Source: Rhynochetos jubatus
Taxonomy: Eukaryota > Chordata > Aves > Eurypygiformes > Rhynochetidae
Direction of reading: 5' to 3'
Assembly (NCBI GenBank): GCA_027574665.1
Contig: CM050652.1
Coordinates: 8,660,589 to 8,724,588, forward strand
DNA length: 64,000 nt
The notes beneath the pieces were generated by a model. It saw nothing but the letters and a program-made list of their open reading frames with translations, was not told the DNA's origin and did not search any database. Positions 34,464-47,000 of the stretch are shown here, piece by piece. The position numbers and the translations under genes are program-made. The first letter of the stretch is position 1. Each line of letters opens with the position of its first letter.

Positions 34464-36864
34464 TAAAAGTACACAGAGGTAAAGGAGAACCAGTTAATAC
34501 AACTGTAGTCTAGGCTAAAATACCCTAAATACATCGTCTGTGTAAATGGCTTAAAAATAATATTGCCACTTACAGGGGAGTTAGCAAAGTTAGCAGATTT
34601 CTTCAGTTGGTACAGTCCATCCACTGAACACTGTTGAGAGATAGTAATAGTGTTGAAGACATACACATTTCACAGTCCACCTCTTTGTGTCACTGCTGTT
34701 CATTGGCGACCAAGGTGGCTGACATATCTGAGGTACCTTTTCATAACTCAGGTATTGAGATCAGCCTGGAGTCCCATGAGGGCCAGTCAGTCATGAAATT
34801 GCCCAACTTACCAGGTGTGTTTTGTAAGGGGTGCTGAGCTTTTTGGTACTATAATTAGACTCACACTGTTCTCCAAATAAGTTTATTTTAAATTAGATTG
34901 TTTTAGGCATACAAGATAACGTCACATAAGTAATGGCAGTTTAGTCCTTTCTGCAGTGATGCACGAAGTAATTTCAGTGACCAAAACAACTTGTGACTAC
35001 GTTATTGCTTTTCCAGTTGAGTTGTATCTGTAGATTTGAAGTGCCCAGCTCTGCTTCAGGGCGGAAAAATAGTTCTGAGAGGTAAAAATGCTTAAGTTCA
35101 CTCTTCTTACTTGTTTTGTGAGGAGTAAAAGTAATCACAAATTTAGACGGGTCAGTTTATTCTTTCAGCAGCAGTTTTACAAACTTATTCCTTCCTGCTG
35201 TTTTTTGTGCCTCAAAATGTTCAAATTAGTAAAAATCAAGAGGATTTCATAGGTGCAGTGTTTCTTGTTGACTCTTTGTATGCAGAAAATCTTTCCTATG
35301 CTTGCTTTTGTGTGAATGTGGTGGGAAGAAAAGGCAGCACAAAGGTAATATTTAATTAGAGGTGCATTATAGACACTTAGCTAGTAACAACCAGCATCAT
35401 GTTTCCAACTATCAGAAAGCAAAGGTCAATTTTGTCAGCCAATTGCAGTGCTGCATTTGCTTTTCCTCCCTCAAGTATAGGGAAATCAAAAGAATGAAAA
35501 CACAGAAGACAATGAGAAGAGTGAGTGATTGACTTCCAAGCCATATTCTGAGTTAGAAAGTAGAGGCAGAGTGAAATAGGGGGATGTAGGCAGTAAGTTG
35601 AGCATACTCAAAAAGGCACTGAGCCCCATGCAGAATCTGTCCCCTTAGGCAATGCAGCAGAATTATTCAGCCAGTTTGGACCAGATTCTCATTTGTATGA
35701 AAACCCATTACACTGTTTTAAAAAGAGGATCTATATAAAAAATTTCAAGGAACAGTAGGTATTTCTTGACAAACTTCAATAGCACTGCTCTTGCTATCCA
35801 TGTTCAGCCCTAAGAGGATGGATTGCATTGCTGCTTGCACTCACAGTTCAGTACATGAACGGTATTTTTGTATACACAGAGTTTGCTCGTTACGACAATT
35901 CTCTTTCTTACTCATTTCACATAGTAACTCTGTATATCCATTAAGTGGTAAGATGTTCCATGGGAAAATGTTGTAATTGCACACATTTAAAGGGTACATC
36001 ATTTACCTTTATTACAACTCGTTGCAGCTGCGGTCTCAAAAAATTATCCCAGTGCGTACAACCATGCTGGTGCAATTAAGAGAAACTGGTTCTTTGTCGT
36101 TATAATCCTTCTCTGGATGAGATATAATGACACCGATAGAGCAGAGAGAGCATTGCACTGTATTATAACCCTGCAAGCCGGGCTGGACCCATGACAGTTC
36201 ATGGAGAAGTAAATCAGACTTAGAGAATAATTTGGGAAGGGAAACCTAGTTAGAGTGTTTGCGGTAAATACAAGAACTGATGCGTGGGCGTTGCAGTCAC
36301 AAATCCTGTTATATGCTAATATGATTTTTCCACATAACTCCCAAACACCATTATCAGAGTTAACCCCTGTGTACCTGTGGTATTTAAAATTAAAATGAAG
36401 GTAAGTTATTTGCACTTTCAAAACATTGGATCTGTATTACACACAAACATTTAATATTTTAGCTAATTCTTGCTGACTGGATAGACTGTCTCAGACCACA
36501 TTTCTTTCATTGGAACAATGATTGACATTCTTCTTGAACCTGATAAATCTTGAATTCAAATTAACTACCTTAATTACAATTTCATTTAAACATATGAGTT
36601 TTAATGAAGGTATGCCTCGGCCAGGGAGTGAACGGCAGCTTCATAGACATGGTGTGTTGTATCAAACCAATGTTTAGCAACAGCTCACAACAAGATTTTC
36701 ATTCGGGAGTGAATTCTTAGTGAGTGGACATGAGACACTCAAGGTAATCAAGTAAATGAGCGTCTTCCCTCTAGATCTCTCTTCATGAACACGGTGTTAA
36801 TTAGTGTGCCTATACTTACCTCATACTCTGCTTTAGGAGAAAAGGTATTAATTTTATGGACTGC

Positions 36865-38013
36865 TCCATTGGGTTGTGTGGCAAGGTTTTGGTAGTGGGG
36901 GAAGGGCTACAGGGATGGCTTCTGTAGGAAATTTCTAGAAGCTTCTCTGTGTCCAATAGAGCCAATGCCAGCCAACTCCAAGATGGACCTGCTGCTGACC
37001 AAGGCTGAGCCCTTCTGTGACAGTGGCAGAACCTATGGGATAATTGTTTAAGAAGGAGGAAATGTTGCTGTACAACACCAACACCTGCAGCTGGAGAAGA
37101 GAGTGAGTGAGAATATGTGAGAGCAACAGCTCTGCAGACACCAGGGTCAGTGGAGAAGAAGGAGGGGGGGTTGCTCCTGGTGCCGGAGCAGAGATTCTCA
37201 GGCAGCCCATGGTGCAGACCATGGTGAGGCCAGCTGTGCCTCTGCAGCCATGGAGGGTCATGGTGAAGCAGAGACCCACCTGCAGCCCAGGAAGGACCCC
37301 ACACTGGAGCAGGGGATGCCCAAAGGAGGCTGTGAACCCATGGGCAGCCTGCACTGGAGAAGCCTTCTGGCAGGACCTGTGATCCCATGGAGAGAGGAGT
37401 CCAGGTTGGAGCAGGTTTCTTGTCAGGATTTGTGACCGTGGGTGGACCCAGGTTTGAGCAGGCTGTTCTTGAAGGATGGTACCCTGTAGGAGGGACCCAT
37501 GCTGGAGCAGTTTGTGATGAACTGCAGCCTGTGAGAAGGACTCATGTTGGAGAAATTCATGGAGGACTGTCTCTTGTGGTAGGGACCACAGGCTGGAGCA
37601 GGGACAGAGTGTGAGGGGCCCTCCTCTGAGGAGGAAGGAGTGTCAGAGACAGCGTGTGATGAACTGACCACAACCCTCATTCCCCATCCCCTTGTGCTGC
37701 TGGTGGGGAGGAGGGAGAGAAATCAGGAGAGAAGTTGAACCCAGGAGGAAGGGAGGAGTGGTGGTGGGGGAAGGTGTTTTAAAATTTTGTTTTAGTTCTT
37801 ATCACTCATTATTTGATTGGCAATAAATTAAATTAATTTTCCCCGAGTCAAGTCTGTTTTGCCTGCAATGGTAATTGCTGAATGAGCCCTTCCTGCCCTT
37901 ATCTTGACCCACGAGCCATTAGTTATATTTTCTCTCCCCTGCCCAGCTGAGGAGGGCAGGGACAGAGCACCTTTGTTGGGCACCTGGTCTCCAGCCAGGG
38001 TCAACCTGCCACA
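36865..38013 (+). mobile_element. ERVK-like solo LTR, long form
   Basis: It matches a bird LTR family with the left end TTGGGTTGTGTGGCAAGG and GTTTTGGTAGTGGGGG, a GAAGCTTCTCTGTGTCCAAT block, and a right end CCAGCCAGGGTCAACC then TGCCACA. The terminal TG is mutated. ACTGCT (36860-36865) and ACAGCT (38014-38019) may be a 6-bp target-site duplication with one mismatch, as expected for ERVK-class elements; the exact left border is uncertain by one base. The middle (about 37290-37600) is a degenerate array of about seven units with a CCCATGCTGGAGCAG-type core. The TATA box seen in the copy at 50475 is decayed here. The open frames of up to 190 codons across it are not viral genes. Confidence 0.9.
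37822..37827 (+). promoter_or_regulatory. LTR polyadenylation signal AATAAA
   Basis: Canonical AATAAA lies in the AT-rich segment near the 3' part of the LTR, where the R region is expected. In the related LTR at 50475 the same place reads AACAAA. Confidence 0.55.
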
Positions 38014-41000
38014 ACAGCTTATTGCAGAGCTGCTTATGGTTAATGAGTTGGCTTTACCTTCTCTTCATAGTACATGGAAGAGTCCTTGACTTGATCACTG
38101 CTTCACAGACCTTTCTTTACACAATGCATTATGTATACCCAGCCAAATATGTGTTTGTTCCAGTTCTGTTAAGGAAAAACCTAGTTGACCTGCTACAGTG
38201 AAGATTCCTGGCTGATGAACTGTAGAGAAGCAGGGGACCAGAGAGTGATCCAGCTGCTGGTGTTGACATGCTCATTTTGACAGTCATGTTTAGTCTGTGG
38301 TGTTGCAAAGTGTTCCTACTCTATTATTATTCATTACAATGACTAATTCTGTTAACTTGGGAGTAACCTTCCTCCCTCCCTTCTCTAAACCACTAGTGTT
38401 TGGTGAGAAAACTCTTCTATTACAAAACTGGAAAAAATTATGCCTGGGGTTTTAAAGACTGCTGAATTCTGGAATCTAAACTCAGCTGCACACAAACCTT
38501 GGAGCAGAAATGGTAGTGTTACATATGCCTTCAGCAAAATACTCACCCTAAAAAGTTGAACAAGGATAAGTGATGGTCAGGTATTGCTTTATTTTGACTA
38601 GTAAAACAAAAAATGTCTTGAATTAAGAAAGCTGAGTCTTTCATTTTGAAAATGTCAAAACAAAGTGTCAGCAAAAGTGAAAAAGTGTCCCTAAGATCTG
38701 TTTGTTTCCCTTGTCTGACTGGAAACAAGATTTCTAAGAACTGACTGAAAAAGTTTGTTGTTTTGTTGGGTCAGTATTTTCTGAGGAAAAAAAAGAAAAT
38801 CTAAATCTTCCCAGCTCTCTTACTAATTCCCTAATTTTTTCCACTCTAATTTCCATAGGTAATTTATCCGTAGTTAAATGTTAAGAAAGAACAAAGAAAT
38901 TAAATAGCAAACATACTGCAAACATCAAAAACCCAGCAATAGCTCCATTTGCTGTAATGTGCTAGTGGTTCCTGGAATTATACATGGATATATGTATTTT
39001 TCTTTGTCATCCTTTACTCAGATCAGATTAAAATTTTATGACCTTCAACAGTTCCCTTCTTGCTGTGAAGGACTTTATTCCTTTCAGTTTAACTGTTCGT
39101 GTTCTTAACTGTGATATAGGTTTTAGCTCTGACAGAAGGATTTCTCTGGTAACTCTTTGTTCATAAAGATACATAACAGTCTCTAGAGTTTATTATTAAT
39201 ACTATACCCAGCTCAGTTTGAAAACACCCATAGCAGTTAGAGCTTTATCCCACATCTTTCTCTTGATCAAAATAATGAGTGTGTTCTAAATACTTCTATC
39301 ATTGTGCATCAGGCAATAGGGATCTCCCCCATCAGTGTGCATCTTGTACTTGTTACAGGACCCATTTGAGGAAAACTGTGCTGGATTCCCATTAAAATGT
39401 CTAGGGCTGCAACTTAGCATGTTACAGAACAAATGGAAGCATTTAGTGGATTCCCACAGGAACAGACTATTTGTCCAAGAAAGACCTAGTTCTACACACT
39501 GGACCTTGGCAATACATGCTATGGTGTATTCGTAACACAACCATCTACTGTAGCCACTAATTTGGTGGACAGTGAAAATATTTTTCATACAATGGTTTAT
39601 TGAGCGAATTGTGCATAATTTGACCATGAAATGTACAGTTCTTAAGCCTTATCTTAAAAAAGGCAGCTGCAGGGTGTATAATGTTTTCAGCAATATCCAA
39701 TCCTCTTCTCCAGGTCCAGTTGTGGTGTTAATAACATAAGTAATTGATGAAATCCTTTGAAAGATACATAAATAAAATAATCTTGAAAAAAATTCCTAGC
39801 TTATTTGCCAAATAAACCTATTCCTTACCTCCAAGGATTTCTGAGTATTGTGCAAGTAATTAGATGGGAAAAGATTAACATCAAATTCCAAAATTACCAC
39901 AGAACAAAAGTGCAAGACAGTAAGAGGCCAAGATTAAGGCACAAGAAATCCAACATTCAACCCTGACTCGGCTGGCTGGGAGATGTGTATGAGCCACAAT
40001 CTTTACCTCTGACTTATGTATGTCATAAGGCCTGAAGAGTTTGAAGTGAGAATGATCCCATTTACACAAAAATGTTAAAAGACATTCAGACAGCATATCT
40101 TTTTTATAGACAATAATAATCCCTGAAGCTCACTAACACAGAATGTTACCATCCCGGGTGTTAGTAGTATGCTAATAAAGATTAGTCCTCCCTAGAAAAA
40201 GTAATGGCTAAAGATGGAAGCTCCCTGCTTCAGGGCATAAAACAACTCCAGATGCAAAATTTAGGAACAAACTCCTCCCTATGAGCACATTAGTCTTTAA
40301 CAATCCACCATGGGTCATTACAGTAATTAATGAATATTTGGAAAGTTAATGTATCTATTTTCTTGAGTTATCACAGTAATTAGAAGCAGAAAAATCTCCA
40401 AGAATCAAAGGCTACTCTTTTGAAGATCTAGGCATTAGACTGCTGCCTTTCAAGACTGGAATTAAATGAATTTCCTCCCTTGTAAGATGTATTAGACTGT
40501 AATAACATGAAATGTGTGAACGACTTCAAACTGTGATACAATGTCAAACTCGTATAAACACACATGGTTTATAAATGTTGCACATCTTCAGTTTTTGCAG
40601 GCTTGTACTTGTTTTGAGTGGGAAAATCACAACTGGCTGGAGCCATACTATCTCAGGGGAAAAGTGCCACCCAGTCAGTGATGAAGAAATAGTTAAAACT
40701 ACTCTGTTTCTCCAGAAATACACATGGAGGTTGAATATCAAGCAGCAACATTGGCTGGTCTTTCTGTAGGTTCAGAAGTAACTGGCTGATAAATCTGGCT
40801 ACTACTTCCACACATATGACAGTTGAGCGTACATGGATGATATTGGCCTGCAGAAAGACTTAATATGAAAGCTGAATTATAAGAAACCGTAGGATATGTC
40901 AGGACTGAGCCAGAAGAGCAGCTTTTCAGGGTTACAAATTGCTTCCATAGAACAGAATAAGACTGAAATCAACTACAGAGCAGCCTCTGAAAATTAAATT

Positions 41001-44000
41001 AAGAGCTTCTAGCTCTTATCTCTGTCAGATGTTGCTAATATATAGAGAAGCAAAAAAACAAGGATAAGACTCCAGGAAAAACTTGACTCCTGATGAGGAT
41101 TTCCAAACCACTACAAGACTCTTAAAGGGGACTTTAAAACAAATCACCTAGCTTTTACACAGAGTTCAACACAGAATAAGAAAAATTAAGTCTCCTACTC
41201 CAGTTTGAGTTTGTCTGTTTGAGACAGTGCTCATGTGCTTCTGGTTTTATAACTGAGATCTTGATCTCCACTCAGAGATACTTGAGTGTAAGGTGCTGAG
41301 AAATATCAGAGTTCACTTTCCTTTCAGAGGAGTTGGGCTTGCCTTCTTACACTTTCATTCCTAAAAGTGAAAGACTCTCATCAGACTCTGTCCTCTGGCT
41401 TCTCCACTGTCTGCCTCTCTGGTGAAAGAGAAGGGAAATCAGAAGAGACAACCCAATCAATCACATGAAATAACAAGAAGCAAGAGGAGGATGAATACCT
41501 CGTCTTCTCCGAAGAAGGAGAACAACCAGGTGAGGAAGAGTACTGCGTAAATGGAAAGGGGGATGCTGGGCAGCCCAGGACTTCCAGAACCCATAGCTGT
41601 GGTCAGGTTAAACTGCAAATGCCAAGGTGATCAGGGGGGGAAGACACAGGATAAGCCTTTCACAGACAGTTTCAAAACAATTAGTAGAGCAGCTTTTGGG
41701 GTTTTGTTTGTTTCTTTAATTTGTGGGTGTGTTGTTTTTTGGTTTTTTTTACTACAAATGCAGAAGCCACCAAATAAAATGTAGAGATATTTAACAAGGT
41801 AAAGCTACCTTTCTCCAAACTATACTACAGCACCACCCCTAACAAAATATGAGGTCCCAGTGAACAGATACTACATTAATAGATTTTAAACAAAAATGTT
41901 TCATAGAAACAACTTGAAACCAGTGAGCTTCTGCTGAAATAGCTGGACAGTTCACCCAGCAGGCTGCAAATGGATCCAAGCAGAACAGGAGGTGTTGTTT
42001 CTCACAAATAGTCTGTCTTCAGAATATGGAGGAAAGAAAAAAATCAGGTCTACAGCTCCAGGGCAGCAGTGCAGGCAGCTGTGCCAGCAACCTCAGCCTG
42101 GAGTCTTCAGGGATGCACAGCTCTCTGTTTGCAAAATATAAGTATCACCCGGGACTGAGCTACCAGCCATACAGAGGGACTTTGAATACCTGCAAGACTA
42201 TCAGAGAATTAGCCTAAACTCAGCTTCAGAGGTATGAGAGTCTCACTTCAGTTATGTCTTTTTGGAGCTATATCACTCGTTCAGGGCTGGTGCAGGTGCC
42301 ATGACTGAGCTGGAAATTTCTGATTTTAACTTCCTAGAAGTTCTTATTTAAGTTCTTGGTTTTCTTTCTTCTTTTTTTAACTTGTGGAAAATTTGAAATT
42401 ACTCTTTTAATCTTGTTTTGTTTCTTTCCCCCCCTCCAGAAACAGAAGAGTTTTCCTATTTAGAACTCCCTATAGGATAGAAACAAACATTTAAGCAGGT
42501 CTACACTTGACAAATTTAATTAAATCAAACCTCTGGGTTTATCTTTGCTCTCCTTGGTTTTATTTTGTTGTTGTTTTGGGATTTTTTCCTTTCTTTCTTA
42601 GTCACATAAATGGCTGAGGCAAAGACAGTAGACACAGTCTGTTGGTTTTCCCTGGTCTGTATTTTCATGTATGTCAGTGAAGGTAAGTTGTTTCTATTGA
42701 ACAAAAGAGCACTTTTCCATTTTCAACATGTTTGTTTATGTAGTAGAGACACTCTGAGGTATCTGGGGCATTTACCCTCTCAAGCAGTAACAGGTGTCTA
42801 AAATGGAACTGGATATTTATGTCTGGGCAACTGAATCCTGAACCAGAATATCTTGCTGCAAATTCCTCTGACACAAACAGATGCCATAATCTTCTCAGTA
42901 CCCTGCATCCAAAGATGGCTCAGTCATTAGACCTGAGCCCTCTGATATTTTAGTAGTGAATGCTGATATATCTCAATGACTATGCTCGTGGCACCTGCAT
43001 AAAGCAGGTTTGGGCCTTTATCACTTTTAGTTCACAGCAGTGATCAAAACATACTGTAAATCGTTTGGATCCTTTCCTCAAATGATAGATTTGCCACTAA
43101 CTTCACAAAACCATGTTTGGGTGCCACATTGAATTAACATATAGCTCAGAGTGCCTAATAGGCTTGATGTGTGTCTGAATTAAAACTGTAAATAGAATGG
43201 TGCTACAGGGTAGAAGCAGAGAATGGACTTTAAATCTCATTTCAGGACTTGAGCAAGAATGGCAGAAAATATCATGGGCTTCACAGACAGGGAAGAACTT
43301 GGCATGAGATAAAAGACTCAAGCCAGGATTTATCCAACTTCCAGTCTTGCTCAAAGGATGAAAACATCTGAGGTTTGTATATTTGCAGCCTAACTTGACT
43401 GATATGCATGTAGTGAGTTCATATACAAGGCTTTGATTGCCTCTGGAGACTGGGTTTTAAAGGACATGAGAACGACTGACGACATAAAACGTAGTTGGGT
43501 GGGCAGTCTCCAGGAGGTTTCTGGCCAAGACACCAGGCTTCTGAGCACACAGAAGGGGAAAGGACACCAAACATACTGTATTTAAGATATTTTGGGAATA
43601 AGGGTGGTGCTCTTCCAGATACACACAATCTCACCTGTAGCTTTCTCTCTCTTAGGATGCAATGTGAGACAGACTTTCAAGTAATTTCCTCTGGTGTTAA
43701 TGTTCCCGTGAATATTGACTCATGGGTTTTGAAAAACTGCTGAAAAAATGACAAGTCAGTGAACATTGCTGCCTTCCCTGTCTGTCTGCTCTAGAGAGAT
43801 GTACCCTTCTCCCCAGTGGGGCTAGGAGGAGAACAAAAAAAGAAAAAAGAAAACCCACAACAACAACCTTAAGAAATCCTATTGTTCATGTTATCACTGC
43901 AACTCTTCTGCCTGGACTGAAGCAGGTGGCTTTTGTATCCTTTCACACATCTATCCATTCTGTTCTCCCTCATGTCCTAATATCAGGCTGAGGTAGTATG

Positions 44001-47000
44001 CTAAACTGGAAAATTTGCAGTTTTCCAGATGACATAGTTAACACCTGCTACAGAGAGGGTAGAGTTCCTATACCAACATCAAAGAAAAAGGCATGAGCAG
44101 AGCCCAAAGTGAGAAGGAAAACAAAATGGGAATGTGAATTTGAGCCTTGTAGAAATTTGGCACCTAAACAGAGGCAAGATACCATGGTCTGATTTTCTTG
44201 TATTGTCTCCCTGATCTCTTGATCACTCATCAGGGGGTACCTAGGCTGTCAGTCAAGGGAAGCAGAGACTTCTTAAGATGGTTGGGCAGAACAAGATCAA
44301 GAACCGTTATGCGTATTATGAAGAGTTTATTAACAACTGACAACCAGTCAGCTTTGATTCATGTTGACACAGTGCAGATTCATGTTAATAAATTGTCAAG
44401 TGAAAATGAATGTCTTTATTCTCCATGTTAAAACTACTATATGAATGTCTCCCATCATTCTTCCTCCTTTTTTACCTGACTCTTTCTCTCCTGTTCCCTC
44501 CTTCCCTCTTGTCACTTTCTCCCTCTTTACCTCTCTCTGATTTCTCTTTCACTTTTTTCTATTTTTCTTTTAAAACTGAAGATATAAAAGCCTTTCTCCA
44601 ATTCTACCTCAAGTGACTGGTTCTCTGTAGAAAATACCCTGTGTAAACAGATTTTAGTCATTACGTCATCAGTGCTAGTAATGGACAAGACATTAATTTT
44701 CCAAGCATAATATACAATTTGTTGTTTTGGGGTGGTTATTATAGGTTGCGTACAATTATTATTGCTTAGTGATTTTATCTAATAATAGATGCAAAAGAGC
44801 AGTAGCTGTTAATTAAGAAGGCAAAGGAGAGTCCAGCAGTAATGACATCTGAAGCAACAGTATCTGTTTTATGTGAGGTGCAACTTCAGAGACGAGTTTT
44901 CTGCCCTTCATCACAAGAAGCAATGCGTCAGAGAAGAACCAGTAAGATCTTGAGGGTAGTGGTTAGTGATATGACTAATCAAGAAGAGATATGAAATGAA
45001 ATGAAGACCTTTCTACAGTGTCACAAAAGAGATGGAGAAAGAGCTGTCATTACAGAAGCTAATTAACAGAGCTCAGTCTCTCTCACAGCTTTCATTTTTA
45101 ATACAGGTGGGAAGCATATGCAACAAACAGAACAAATTTCATACACCCTGACTTGTCCTGGAGGAATTCCTTACACCTGCCAGTGGCATAACATTATGAT
45201 AACTGCTGCTACTATCATCTTTGAGAAAATGCATGTAAGTATTTAAAACACCTCAGTACAAAAGCTTACCATTAACTTTTTGAACTATCAAGTACAATAA
45301 TGTAAACCACCGATAAGTTTACATGTTATCTATGTCCATCTGAACATGATATTAGTAAGGTCAGAACTTGATTATTGCATTCATTTTCTAATAAAATGTC
45401 TCAAAAGATGAGAATACTAAAGACAAGGCTCCTTGGGAAGATGTTAAAGAGTAGTTATGAAAGTTTTTCAGCCAGAAAATCTAGGTTCTTGTACCTGGGA
45501 GTTTGTTTAGCCAAGAAGCTCTCAGTAAAATTCATTCTTCATTTTTAACAACCACTGAATAGGAAGAAGTTAAAAATATTTTAGGGACACCAATGTTATA
45601 CTATTGCTTTTAAGGGATAAATGAGTCAATAAATTTGTCTTGCTGTCAGTTTGATACTGATCTCAGGACTTGAATAGCAAGGGTTTAAAGGAGTAAAGTA
45701 AAATTAATACCAACTAGTATGGAAAACCTATGTTTTAAAACTTTTATATGTTAATAGAGACAGTATTGAAGTAGATGTAGATTTCTATACTTTTAACCTA
45801 GTATTGCAGAACTTTTGTCTGAAGAAAACAGGATGGCATAACTAAAATATGGTACATGTCAAGGAGATTAAAGATAAGTGACAGTCGTCTGCATAAATGT
45901 ATAAATGGCAAGTTAACACTGAACAGGTTTGTTTCTATAGGATGACACAGCGATGAGCTATTTGGTCTATATTATTTGTGGCATTTATCAGTGTTCAGGA
46001 ACTAAATGCAGTTTCATAGCTGGCAAATTTGTTGTTGATATCTGGGTCAAGAAAGTTGGAAGAAGTAAGATGGTGGGTGAATAATACAGAGTCATCTGAA
46101 TAACCTGGTAAACTGGGTTCATGTGCATAAGCATTAGAGTAACCCGTCCTTCTGTGGTCCTCTGGGAGTCAGACATGGAAGCCTGAGCAATGCACACCTT
46201 CAAAGGTTTGTCTCATCCTGGGAGGATGATGATTACTATTTTTGCCTCCTTGATCAGAAAATAAACATTTAGCTTGAAAGTACAGCAATTACCAGTATCA
46301 AACTGGTTAAAGCTCTGAGAGCTACGGAAAGGTTAGTATGCACTAGTGTTCAATCTACTTACTAAGTAGAAGATTGAGGGATGATTTTGTCATATGCATA
46401 AGAGAAGTGATGACTGATGGTTAAACACATGTATTTTCAGATTGGAAGCAAGACACTCATTTTTAAAGCAATTTATTTTTCAAATACCTTAAGGACACTT
46501 GTTCTAGACCTTCTGTAAGGTTTTTGTTTATCTTAAACAAGACTAATATTTGTTATAACTATGATCTTCAAAAAGTGATAAATTCAGTGAAACTCATAAT
46601 CCACAGTTTATAAATCCAGCCAGATCTTAACAGCAAACAATTTTTCTCTGCCAATGACTAACTGTTCACATTAATTTCTCTCTTTAAGCATTAACAGTAT
46701 ATTGAGAGACATGCAAGAATGGGAGAGGGAGCAGTACTGAGCATGATCGCTGCAGCAAGAGAAATTTGAATCATAGGTTAGGATTTTAGTTCACATCATG
46801 AAGCCAGCTGTAGCTTTTGATCAGCTAGGCAAAACTGGATTTTTAAAAACAATTGGTATTGCATGAACATTTCTCCTTGTGTTTCACAAATACAAAGATA
46901 TTTGCCTATGAACTATGATTTTCTGTTCTGACATGCACCCATTAATCAGGCTGCTAGCCAAAATTAATATAGCATTCCTACATTTCATTTGGTCAGAATA

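Larger units (their letters stand above)
30518..36864. other. Unique region, no gene recognised
   Basis: About 6.3 kb without a recognisable interspersed repeat. It contains a short TG-rich stretch (about 33780-33800), two clean palindromes (33702-33723, 34442-34463) and a tandem duplication (34302-34374). A 125-codon minus frame at 36044-36421 has no recognised domain. Confidence 0.45.

Noticed and set aside
36816-37388. 190-codon minus frame and overlapping plus frames
   Set aside because: They lie in the GC-richer part of a solo LTR, overlap on both strands, and match no retroviral protein pattern.
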